From an uncultured Archangium sp. (GTDB taxonomy: Bacteria; Myxococcota; Myxococcia; Myxococcales; Myxococcaceae): 6,848 nt of DNA. Below are positions 1 to 5,434 of this stretch, piece after piece (within the stretch, counting starts at the first letter, position 1; each line of letters begins with the position of its first letter). The DNA lies in assembly GCA_946479335.1 (NCBI GenBank), contig CAMLFP010000302.1, positions 1 through 6,848 on the forward strand. Reading direction: 5' to 3'. The notes below the pieces were generated by a model that did no database searches, was not told the origin of the DNA, and saw nothing but the letters and a program-made list of their open reading frames with translations. A program made the translations under genes and the position numbers.

Positions 1-58
1 GATATCCGGTTAATGTGCTGTCCGCTTGTCGGTCTTGCCGATATCGTCGTTTGCGTCA
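1..58. mobile_element. Foreign segment interrupting rsmI; possible insertion-sequence end
   Basis: Read on the minus strand, the rsmI reading frame matches its family up to codon 29 and then enters sequence with no similarity to RsmI. The segment begins with TG at 58 and is about 52% GC by hand count, well below the neighbouring genes. It holds two copies of GATATC (1-6 and 40-45) and a run of short related units (minus strand CGGCAAGA, CCGACAAG, CGGACAGC). A TG start and repeated short units resemble the ends of IS21-family elements, but no transposase lies in the window and the other end is out of view. A chimeric contig end or another kind of rearrangement would look the same. Confidence 0.35.
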
Positions 59-143
59 CCTCGCGCAGCGTGGTGAGCGCGCGCTCGGAGACGTCGGCGA
101 GGTTGCCGATGGGCGTGGCGACGATGAACAGGCGGCCGGGCAT
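1..143 (-). pseudogene. rsmI: 16S rRNA (cytidine-2'-O)-methyltransferase RsmI, 5' fragment, apparently interrupted
   Basis: RsmI uses S-adenosylmethionine to methylate the ribose of a cytidine in the 16S rRNA decoding centre. The start is ATG at 143 and the product opens MPGRLFIVATPIGNLADVSE. The ATPIGNL motif near residue 10 is the N-terminal hallmark of the family, and LREV at 26-29 is still family-like. The usual continuation (DLIA.EDTR type) is absent: from residue 30 the frame reads unrelated residues (TQTTISARP...) without a stop to the window edge. Only about a tenth of the expected ~280 residues is recognisable, so the gene is either disrupted or the contig is chimeric here. It starts 4 bp after the stop of the NTF2-like gene on the same strand, with only a weak GAAG ribosome-binding site, so translational coupling is likely. 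The identity of the fragment is secure; calling it a pseudogene is inference. Confidence 0.6.
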
Positions 144-147
144 CGCT

Positions 148-582
148 TCAGAGGAAGAGCTTCGCGAAGCCCTGGTACATGCCGGTGAAGATGCGCGAGG
201 GCGACACCAGGCTGGTGGGGAAGTCGAAGTAGTCGCGCAGGTCGTAGATCAGCCCGTCGGGCCGCGCGCGCGCGATGCTGGCCATCGGCTGGGCGAACGC
301 CGGGCCCACCGCCCCCTTGAGGTTCATCACGTAGGTCAAGGTGAAGGCCTTGCTGTCACCGAACGACTCGAACTCCGTGAACCACACCTTCGGCCACTTC
401 TTGAAGAGGCTCGTGAAGAGCTTCTCGAAGTCAGCCATGTTCGACGTGGCGCGGAACGGGTCGCGGTACACGATGTCTTGCGAGAAGACCTGCCCGACGT
501 ACTTCATGGCGTCCTCACGGGCCCGCCCCATCTCTTCGTAGAACCACTGCAACCGCTCCGGAGGAGCTGCACTGACACTCAC
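148..582 (-). CDS. SnoaL/NTF2-like small protein of unknown function
   Basis: The protein has 144 residues if GTG at 582 is the start. This start has a good AAAGGA ribosome-binding site 8 nt upstream. An ATG at 651 would add 23 residues but lacks such a site and would nearly abut the start of the divergent gene. The pattern is typical of the NTF2/SnoaL cone fold: an N-terminal helix, then VYRDPF near residue 40, a helix with FEKLFTSLFKKWP, strands with alternating hydrophobic residues, and a late DGLIYDLRDYFD segment. Family members include polyketide cyclases, ketosteroid isomerases and many binding proteins of unknown role, so no substrate can be named. No signal peptide or membrane segment is seen. 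The gene is divergent from the DUF2378 gene across 71 bp and lies directly before rsmI, probably co-transcribed. The fold assignment is moderately sure and the function is unknown. Confidence 0.75.
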   Translation of the reverse strand: MSVSAAPPERLQWFYEEMGRAREDAMKYVGQVFSQDIVYRDPFRATSNMADFEKLFTSLFKKWPKVWFTEFESFGDSKAFTLTYVMNLKGAVGPAFAQPMASIARARPDGLIYDLRDYFDFPTSLVSPSRIFTGMYQGFAKLFL

Positions 583-653
583 AAAACAATCCTTTCGTGT
601 GTTCGGGGAGACAACTGGGGGATATTGCAGCAGCTCCAAGGAAGCACGCATTC

Positions 654-1196
654 ATGAATGAACAGTTGTGGTTCGACTTCACCGTCGAAGGAATCTTCGT
701 CAAAGGGCTCGGTCAGCGCCTCACCCCCGAGCTGCGGAGCGACCTGAAGACCCTCGGCATCGACCTCGATCGGCTCGGCCCCGCCTACCCGGTGGCCACC
801 GCGCGCAAGGGCCTCGAGGCCGCGTGGCAGCGCGTCTTCCCCGAGCTGTCGAAGACCGACGCCTTCCGCGAGCTGGGCCGGCTCTCGGTGCAGGGCTACC
901 TCGACACGATGGTGGGCAAGGCGGTGCTGGGCCTGGTGCGCATCATGGGCGTGAAGCGCTCGCTGCTGCGCCTTCACCAGTCGCTCTCCGGCGGGAGCAA
1001 CTACGTGAAGGCGAGCTCCGAGTTGGTGGGGCCGAACACCATCGAGATCACCATTCAAGACGCCAGCAACATGCCCACCTTCTGGGAGGGCGTGCTGCTG
1101 GGCGGCGCGCAGATCGCCCACGCCAAGAACCTGCGCATGACGATCATCGACCGGCCCGCGCCCGCCTGCGGCTACCGCGTCGAGTGGGACGACTGA
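654..1196 (+). CDS. DUF2378 / TIGR02265 family protein (Myxococcales-restricted)
   Basis: The protein has 180 residues, the usual size for this family, which is expanded as many paralogues in myxobacteria and has no established function. The start is ATG at 654, preceded by AAGGAAG with 9 nt spacing. Family-like features are an N-terminal segment with VEGIFVKGLGQRL (residues 11-23), a central YPVATARKGLEAAWQRVFP stretch (45-63), FRELGRLSVQGYLDTMVGKA (71-90) and a helix with LVRIMGVKRSLLRLHQSL (94-111). The C-terminal half looks like beta strands (TIEITIQD and RMTIIDRP) separated by a Gly-rich turn (GVLLGGAQ). This layout is loosely reminiscent of heme-NO-binding/V4R-like ligand-binding folds, which is only an impression. 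No signal peptide or membrane segment is seen. It is a lone plus-strand gene between minus-strand genes, and its stop is 2 bp from the convergent yraN stop. Confidence 0.85.
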   Translation: MNEQLWFDFTVEGIFVKGLGQRLTPELRSDLKTLGIDLDRLGPAYPVATARKGLEAAWQRVFPELSKTDAFRELGRLSVQGYLDTMVGKAVLGLVRIMGVKRSLLRLHQSLSGGSNYVKASSELVGPNTIEITIQDASNMPTFWEGVLLGGAQIAHAKNLRMTIIDRPAPACGYRVEWDD

Positions 1197-1198
1197 GG

Positions 1199-1570
1199 TC
1201 ACCCGAGAGCCTCGAACGCGTGGGGGATCAGCTCCACCCGCGCGTCGGGCCCGCGGCCCACCACCGACGCCACATCGAAGCGGATGGCGCGCGCGTGGAG
1301 CCGCCGCTGCTGCACGTACTGCATCGCGGCCAGCACCACCTTGCGCTGCTTGGCGCGGCTCACCGTCGCCGCCGGGTCGCCCCACACGCCCGACGAGCGC
1401 ATCCGCACCTCCACGAACGCCAGCACCTCGCCCTTCTCCGCCACCACGTCGAGCTCTCCGAGCCGGTACGTGATGTTGCGATCACGAATCACCCACCCGT
1501 CGCGCTCGAGCTGCTCCACCACCTGCTGCTCCGCCTCGTCGCCGCTGCTCCGCCGCTCCGTCTTCGCCAT
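1199..1570 (-). CDS. yraN: YraN / UPF0102 family nuclease-fold protein
   Basis: The protein has 123 residues, the normal length for UPF0102. It shows the family core, which resembles Holliday-junction resolvase and PD-(D/E)XK nuclease folds: acidic residues in the first helix (GDEAEQ, residues 10-15), RNITYRLGELDVV with Asp41, AFVEVR with Glu54 and Arg56, then a Lys-containing helix (SRAKQRKVVLAAMQYV) and RFDV near 98. Asp41 and Glu54 occupy the expected metal-binding positions; Arg56 replaces the Lys of classical ExK, as in many YraN proteins. The biological substrate is not established. The ATG at 1570 has no clear Shine-Dalgarno sequence. It lies 51 bp after the stop of the SMC-like gene; the gap contains GC-rich palindromic sequence around GGGCCC but no T-run, so co-transcription is plausible. 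Proximity to rplS and rsmI is the conserved context of the gene. Confidence 0.9.
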   Translation of the reverse strand: MAKTERRSSGDEAEQQVVEQLERDGWVIRDRNITYRLGELDVVAEKGEVLAFVEVRMRSSGVWGDPAATVSRAKQRKVVLAAMQYVQQRRLHARAIRFDVASVVGRGPDARVELIPHAFEALG

Positions 1571-1621
1571 GGAGCCGGTGTACCAACAGGGTCTGACAAG
1601 TAACCCCGGGCCCGGCGGGCG

Positions 1622-3517
1622 TCAGATGGCGATGGCGGCGTCGGCGAGGCTCGCGGTGTGCCCCGCGCCGCCCACGTGGATCACCTGGGTCAGCGAACCG
1701 AGGTGCTTCACCATGCGCCCGAACAGCGGCTGCTTGGGCGCATCGAACACCACGTGGAAGGTGTCTTCGATCACCACCGGCAGCTTGTGGTGCGCCGCCG
1801 CCTTCTCGATGATCGTCAGGCGCAGCGCGAGGAACACGAGGTCCAGGTCCTTCCCCGGGAGCTCGGAGCCCTTCAGCGTGCGCCCCGGCGCCTCGACCGT
1901 GAGGTGACCGTCTTTGTCGACCGAGAGGCCGTGGTAGCGGCGGTCGGTGAGCGCGCTGACGTACTGCACGGCGCGGTCCTTCAGCACCGCCCACAACGTG
2001 GGGATGTCGGCGCTGAACACGTCGGTGGCCAGCAGCAGCATCGCGGGCGTCGGGTCTTCGAACTTCTCGCCCTCGGTGGCCACGGCTTCGAACTCGGCGG
2101 CGGGGGCCGCCGGCTTGGCTGGCTTCGGCGCGGGCGGGTTCTTGATCTTCGCGATCTCGCGCTCGATGTCGCGCACGTCGCGCATGAAGCCGCCCGACAT
2201 GCCGAGCAGCTCCTGGTTCAGCTTCTCCTGCTCGCGCTTGAGGGTGTCGTACTTGCCCTGCACGCCGCTGGTGCGCAGCACCTCGCGCGCGCTGGCCTCG
2301 CGGGCCTCCAATTCGCCGAGCCGCGCCTTCGCGCCCGCCCTCGACTCCATCGCCGACAGGAACTCGTCGAGCGACGAGACGCCGATGCTCTCGAACACCT
2401 TCTGCACCGCGGCCTGGTGCATCGCGTAGTCGTCGGTGAGCTTCTTCTCGCGGCTGAACAGCACCTCGCTCTTGCCGCTGCCGCGCGAGAGGCGCTGCAG
2501 ATCTTCGATGAAGCGCAGCGCCAGCAGGGCCGCGAAGCTGAACGGCACCAGCGAGAGCACCGCGAGGTAGCGCACCGGGCCCTCGCCGAACATCGCGCCG
2601 ATGAAGAGCCCGAGGCCCGCCACCACCGCCGCGAGGAAGCGCTGATCTTTCTGCAACGGGTCGGGCGCGACGGGAGCCGACTCCGCCATCACGCGCTGCT
2701 CTTCCTGCAGGCGGGCGATCTGCTCGTCGACCCGGCGCTTCTCGTCGGGCAGCTTGTGGGCCTGGGCGATGAACTCCTCGGTCAGCTCCGGCTTGTCATA
2801 GCGGGTGGCCTCGCTCCGCGCCGCGCGCAGCTCGTCGGCCAGCGCGTCGACCGCCTTCACCTTCGCCTCCACCTCGTAGAGCTCGCCGGTGATCGCGTCG
2901 ACGCGGAACTGGAGCTCCGCCGCGCGCTTGGCGTTCACCAGCTCCTGCTCCAATTCTGGCAGGCGCGAGGGGTCGACCTCTTCTCCGCCGGCGTCGGCGT
3001 TGGCGTCGAAGTCGCCCCACTTCGACATCATGCGGGGCGTGGCGCCCTTCGTAGCCCCCGCGGCGGCCGGCTTCGCGGGGCCCTTCGGTCGCCGCGTCGG
3101 CAGTTGCGTGGCGTTGAGCGTGAAGAGCTGCTCCCAGGTGGTGCGCGCGGGGAACCCCGCCGAGCCGCGCAGCGTCTGGCCCATCTCGCCCGCGTCCTGG
3201 GTGACGATCTCGAAGGTGTTGGTGCTGCGGTTGAGCTTGTGCAGGCCGCCCGAGCCGCCCAGGTCGCGCACCAGGCGCCACACCGAGCCGTCATTGCCCT
3301 GAATCGACAACCCCGCGCGACCGGCCTTGGCGCCCGGCGCGAGAAACGCACCGTCGCCGCCACGCCCATCGGGGAACGCAAGCGCGACCACCAGCCCGCT
3401 GACTGGAGCCGGGAGCTCCACGGGGCTGGTGAGCGCGTTGTAGCCGGGTTTCAGGGTGACGCGGACCGAGGGCGAAAACCCGCGGACCGATTGTGCCGCC
3501 AACTCGAGAAAGAGCAT
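1622..3517 (-). CDS. SMC/YhaN-like coiled-coil membrane protein with degenerate ATPase motifs
   Basis: The protein has 631 residues from ATG at 3517, 19 nt after the rplS stop. The N-terminus (residues 1-50) aligns by eye with RecF/SbcC/YhaN starts: LELAAQSVRGFSPSVRVTLKPGYNAL. Where a GPNxxGKST P-loop should follow, it reads TSPVELPAPVS, so Walker A is missing. Pro/Ala-rich sequence (about 140-162), a coiled coil (about 186-278), two transmembrane helices (about 294-310 and 316-335) and a second coiled coil (about 391-457) follow. The C-terminus keeps the ABC-ATPase outline: ELPGKDLDLVFLALRLTIIE (552-571) at the signature helix, with the LSGG core degraded to LPGK, then a Walker-B-like LPVVIEDTF (579-587) and QVIHVGGAGH (611-620). 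It is probably an inner-membrane, SMC-shaped protein that no longer hydrolyses ATP in the usual way. The hairpin around its start suggests translational control. An upstream start inside rplS is open but would overlap that gene. The role is unknown. Confidence 0.75.
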   Translation of the reverse strand: MLFLELAAQSVRGFSPSVRVTLKPGYNALTSPVELPAPVSGLVVALAFPDGRGGDGAFLAPGAKAGRAGLSIQGNDGSVWRLVRDLGGSGGLHKLNRSTNTFEIVTQDAGEMGQTLRGSAGFPARTTWEQLFTLNATQLPTRRPKGPAKPAAAGATKGATPRMMSKWGDFDANADAGGEEVDPSRLPELEQELVNAKRAAELQFRVDAITGELYEVEAKVKAVDALADELRAARSEATRYDKPELTEEFIAQAHKLPDEKRRVDEQIARLQEEQRVMAESAPVAPDPLQKDQRFLAAVVAGLGLFIGAMFGEGPVRYLAVLSLVPFSFAALLALRFIEDLQRLSRGSGKSEVLFSREKKLTDDYAMHQAAVQKVFESIGVSSLDEFLSAMESRAGAKARLGELEAREASAREVLRTSGVQGKYDTLKREQEKLNQELLGMSGGFMRDVRDIEREIAKIKNPPAPKPAKPAAPAAEFEAVATEGEKFEDPTPAMLLLATDVFSADIPTLWAVLKDRAVQYVSALTDRRYHGLSVDKDGHLTVEAPGRTLKGSELPGKDLDLVFLALRLTIIEKAAAHHKLPVVIEDTFHVVFDAPKQPLFGRMVKHLGSLTQVIHVGGAGHTASLADAAIAI

Positions 3518-3529
3518 CGCTTTCTCGAG
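3503..3529 (-). promoter_or_regulatory. Perfect 10-bp hairpin with the start codon of the SMC-like gene in its loop
   Basis: In the minus-strand transcript the arms are CTCGAGAAAG (3529-3520) and CTTTCTCGAG (3512-3503), fully complementary, with the 7-nt loop CGATGCT. The loop contains the ATG at 3517. The best Shine-Dalgarno candidate, GAGAAAG, lies entirely in the 5' arm and would be paired. The 3' arm encodes residues 2-5 (LFLE). No T-run follows, so it is not a classical terminator. The inverted repeat is seen directly; repression or timing of translation behind rplS is inferred. Confidence 0.6.
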
Positions 3530-3536
3530 TATCGCC

Positions 3537-3920
3537 TTACTTCGCGCGCGGGGCAGCAGCTTCCGACTTGTCGTCTTCGATCGCGTCGAGGCGGGCGGCC
3601 TTGCCGCGCAGCCCACGGAGGTAGAAGAGGCGGCCACGGCGCACCTCGCCACGGCTCAGCACCTCGATCGACTCGTAGCGGGGCGAGTGCAGCGGGAAGA
3701 TGCGCTCCACGCCGACGCCGAACGACATCTTGCGCACGGTGAACGTCGCGTCGACGCTGCCACCCGTCTTGCGGATGACGACGCCCTCGAACGCCTGGCT
3801 GCGCTCCTTCTCGCCTTCCTTCACCTTCCACCACACCTTGATGGTGTCGCCCGAACGGAAGGCGGGGATGTTCTTGCGCTCGTTGAGCGAGTCCACGAAC
3901 TGGATGGCAGCGTTACGCAT
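3537..3920 (-). CDS. rplS: 50S ribosomal protein bL19
   Basis: bL19 sits at the 30S-50S interface of the ribosome. The 127-residue product has the complete family sequence: an N-terminal helix [21 protein letters not shown], the SH3-like barrel with [13 protein letters not shown] and [15 protein letters not shown], then [22 protein letters not shown] (about residues 60-81) and the basic [18 protein letters not shown] near the end. The last dozen residues form a short acidic/Ala tail slightly longer than in E. coli. The start at ATG 3920 is set by GAGG at 3933-3930, 9 nt upstream. In many bacteria rplS follows trmD; here it is the first gene of its operon because rplY diverges just upstream. 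The SMC-like gene follows 19 nt after its stop. The assignment is secure. Confidence 0.97.
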   Translation of the reverse strand: MRNAAIQFVDSLNERKNIPAFRSGDTIKVWWKVKEGEKERSQAFEGVVIRKTGGSVDATFTVRKMSFGVGVERIFPLHSPRYESIEVLSRGEVRRGRLFYLRGLRGKAARLDAIEDDKSEAAAPRAK

Positions 3921-3967
3921 GATTCAGAACCTCAAAAATTGGTGGGAACTTCGAAGAAAGGACGGCG

Positions 3968-3996
3968 CGCCTACCACCTTGACCCCGGGTGTGCAA
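3968..3996 (-). promoter_or_regulatory. Candidate promoter for the rplS operon
   Basis: On the minus strand TTGCAC (3996-3991) is followed after 17 nt by TAGGCG (3973-3968), a weak sigma-70-like pair (TTG kept in the -35, TA kept in the -10). It would give a leader of roughly 40 nt before the rplS ATG. It overlaps the candidate rplY promoter on the other strand. The match is modest and could be chance in this divergent region. Confidence 0.25.
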
Positions 3997-4007
3997 GCGG
4001 CGTAAGG
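3979..4007 (+). promoter_or_regulatory. Candidate promoter for rplY (and possibly pth)
   Basis: TTGACC (3979-3984) matches the sigma-70 -35 box at five of six positions. With a 17-nt spacer the -10 would be GTAAGG (4002-4007), which is poor; TAAGGG with an 18-nt spacer is the alternative. Transcription would begin near 4014, leaving a leader of about 75 nt that contains the hairpin at 4039-4056. The -35 is convincing, the -10 is not. Confidence 0.3.
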
Positions 4008-4038
4008 GCGGCCCGCTTTCAAACACCCTCCTACGGGG

Positions 4039-4056
4039 CGCTCCAATAGGGGAGCG
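4039..4056 (+). promoter_or_regulatory. Hairpin in the rplY leader
   Basis: CGCTCC (4039-4044) and GGAGCG (4051-4056) are perfect inverted repeats around a 6-nt loop AATAGG. The hairpin lies 34 nt upstream of the rplY start and leaves the ribosome-binding site free. Autogenous control of rplY through its leader is known in E. coli and relatives; whether this structure does anything similar is not shown by the sequence. A 6-bp GC-rich stem can occur by chance here. Confidence 0.3.
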
Positions 4057-4090
4057 ATGCCGTGGAGCCAACGCAAAAAGGAAGTCCCTC

Positions 4091-4795
4091 ATGTCGATCA
4101 TCTCCGCCACCATCGAAGCCAAGAGCCGCAGCCTGTCCGGCAAGGGCCCTGCCCGCCGCACCCGCGCCGAAGGCCTCGTGCCCGGCACCGTCTACGGCAA
4201 GCACCTCGACAAGCCGTTCAACATCGCCGTCAACGGCAAGGAGCTCCGCGCGGCCATCAACACGCCCAAGAAGCTCAACACCGTGCTGGGCCTCAAGGTC
4301 GACGGCAAGGAGCACGCGGTGCTGGTGAAGGACTACCAGCTCGAGCCCGTGACCAAGGAGCTGCTGCACGCCGACTTCATCGCCGTGCGCGAGAACGAGC
4401 AGGTCAAGGTGAAGCTCCCGCTGGTGCTGACCGGCAAGTCGGTCGGCGTCGCCGAGGGCGGCATCCTCTCGCAGATGCGCCGCGAGCTCGAGGTGTGGTC
4501 GCTGCCCGGCGCCATCCCCCTCAACATCGAGGTCGACGTGACCCCGATGAAGATCGCCAGCGCGCTCCACATCAACGACGTGAAGCTCCCCGCGGGCATC
4601 ACCGTGAAGACCCACGTGAACTTCACCATCGCGGTCGTCACCGCGCCTGAAGTCGAGAAGGCGGCCGAGCCCACCACGGCGGCGGCGGCGGCTCCTGCGG
4701 CCGACGGCAAGGCGGCTCCGGCGGCGGCGGGCGACGCGAAGGCGGCGGCTCCTGCGGCTGGCGCCAAGGCGGCGGCTCCCGCGGCGAAGAAGTAA
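4091..4795 (+). CDS. rplY: 50S ribosomal protein bL25, CTC (TL5) type
   Basis: bL25 binds 5S rRNA in the large subunit; the long CTC form carries an extra beta-rich domain. The product has 234 residues. Residues 1-95 are the 5S-binding domain (ATIEAKSRSLSGKGPARRTR, then GLVPGTVYGK and VLVKDYQLEPVTKELLHADF). Residues about 96-186 are the CTC domain (VGVAEGGILSQMRRELEVWSLP, IEVDVTPMKIASALHINDVKLPAGI). From about residue 187 to the end there is a low-complexity tail rich in Ala, Pro and Lys. The start at ATG 4091 has AAGGAAG 6 nt upstream; longer upstream reading is unsupported. It is divergent from rplS and followed by a strong terminator and then pth, a common pairing of the two genes. The assignment is secure. 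Confidence 0.96.
   Translation: MSIISATIEAKSRSLSGKGPARRTRAEGLVPGTVYGKHLDKPFNIAVNGKELRAAINTPKKLNTVLGLKVDGKEHAVLVKDYQLEPVTKELLHADFIAVRENEQVKVKLPLVLTGKSVGVAEGGILSQMRRELEVWSLPGAIPLNIEVDVTPMKIASALHINDVKLPAGITVKTHVNFTIAVVTAPEVEKAAEPTTAAAAAPAADGKAAPAAAGDAKAAAPAAGAKAAAPAAKK
4661..4792 (+). repeat. Imperfect GCG-rich repeats encoding the Ala/Lys/Pro tail of bL25
   Basis: The segment consists of diverged copies of units such as AAGGCGGCGGCTCCTGCGGC (the best copy starts at about 4739), encoding recurring KAAAPAA-like blocks separated by GDA or GA. Alternating Ala and Lys blocks make a flexible basic tail. The copies are imperfect, so expansion is not very recent. Such tails are frequent at the ends of ribosomal proteins in GC-rich bacteria. 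Confidence 0.7.
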
Positions 4796-4817
4796 TCGCC
4801 CCGAGGTTCGCAACGCG

Positions 4818-4857
4818 AAGGGTGGGAGACTGTTCGTCTCTCACCCTTTTCTTTTTT
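4818..4857 (+). terminator. Strong intrinsic terminator after rplY
   Basis: GGGTGGGAGAC (4820-4830) pairs with GTCTCTCACCC (4836-4846) over 11 bp with a single G-U pair, closing a 5-nt loop TGTTC. The stem can extend by two A-U pairs (4818-4819 with 4847-4848). A T-rich run, TTTTCTTTTTT, occupies 4847-4857. This is a textbook Rho-independent terminator, and it ends just 4 nt before the pth start. A small competing hairpin (TTCGC/GCGAA, 4807-4819) touches its 5' base. Confidence 0.88.
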
Positions 4858-4861
4858 CGCC

Positions 4862-5434
4862 ATGAAGATCATCTGCGGGCTGGGCAACCCCGGCCGTCAG
4901 TACGAAAACAACCGCCACAACATCGGCTTCCTGGTGTTGGACGTGCTCGCCCAGCGCTGGCGCGCGCCCTTCTCAGCCGCGAAGTTCGACGCGGAGCTCG
5001 CCACCGCCACCGTCGCCGGCGACAAGGTGCTGCTCCTCAAGCCCCAGACGTTCATGAACCTCTCGGGCACCTCGCTGGGCGCCGCGGCGCGCTTCTACAA
5101 GGTGCCCGCGCACGACGTGCTGGTGGTGCACGACGAGTTGGACTTCCCCTTCGCGAAGCTGCAGCTGCGCGCGGGCGGCGGCTCCGGCGGGCACAACGGG
5201 CTCAAGTCGATCCACGAGGCGTGGGGCGAAGAGCAGTACGCGCGGCTGCGCTTCGGCATCGGCAAGCCGACGGGCCCGGGCGCCCGGGAGCGCGTCATCG
5301 GCCACGTGCTGGGTGACTTCTCGAAGGACGAGCGCGACGCGCTGCCGGAGTTCATCGGAAAGTCGGTCGACATCTGTGAGGCGTGGGCGCGCGAGGGGCT
5401 GGCGAAGGCGATGAACCGCTTCAACGGCAAGTGA
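4862..5434 (+). CDS. pth: Peptidyl-tRNA hydrolase
   Basis: Pth cleaves the ester bond of peptidyl-tRNAs released by stalled ribosomes and recycles tRNA in the cytoplasm. The 190-residue length is normal. All family motifs are present: GLGNPG at 6-11 with Asn9, NNRHNIGF with the catalytic His19, QTFMNLSG with Asn66, VVHDELDFPFAKLQLR with Asp91, and GGGSGGHNGLKSI with Asn112. The ATG at 4862 is the family start (MKIICGLGNPG, equivalent to MKLIVGLGNPG). There is no Shine-Dalgarno sequence before it; the preceding bases are the T-run of the terminator. Expression therefore needs read-through from rplY with an SD-independent start, or a promoter within the 3' end of rplY. The gene pair rplY-pth is common in bacteria. 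The assignment is secure. Confidence 0.97.
   Translation: MKIICGLGNPGRQYENNRHNIGFLVLDVLAQRWRAPFSAAKFDAELATATVAGDKVLLLKPQTFMNLSGTSLGAAARFYKVPAHDVLVVHDELDFPFAKLQLRAGGGSGGHNGLKSIHEAWGEEQYARLRFGIGKPTGPGARERVIGHVLGDFSKDERDALPEFIGKSVDICEAWAREGLAKAMNRFNGK

Noticed and set aside
613..632. A sigma-54-like element (TGG...TTGC) upstream of the DUF2378 gene.
   Set aside because: The GG-to-GC spacing is 8 nt instead of the required 10.
1584..1605. TTGTCA on the minus strand as a promoter -35 for yraN.
   Set aside because: No acceptable -10 box at 16-18 nt downstream.
1571..1621. GC-rich palindromes (around GGGCCC) between the SMC-like gene and yraN as a terminator.
   Set aside because: No T-run on the minus strand and only short stems; not distinguishable from background.
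2465..2482. RGSGKSE in the SMC-like protein (residues 345-351), which looks like a P-loop.
   Set aside because: The Gly five positions before GKS required by GxxxxGK[ST] is Leu, no beta strand precedes it, and it lies just after the second membrane helix. It is a chance resemblance in a basic juxtamembrane stretch.
1658..3742. Long plus-strand open frame (694 codons) opposite the SMC-like gene.
   Set aside because: Its translation is Arg/His/Leu/Ala-rich with no family resemblance, the typical antisense shadow of a GC-rich gene, while the minus-strand frame has clear domains and codon bias.
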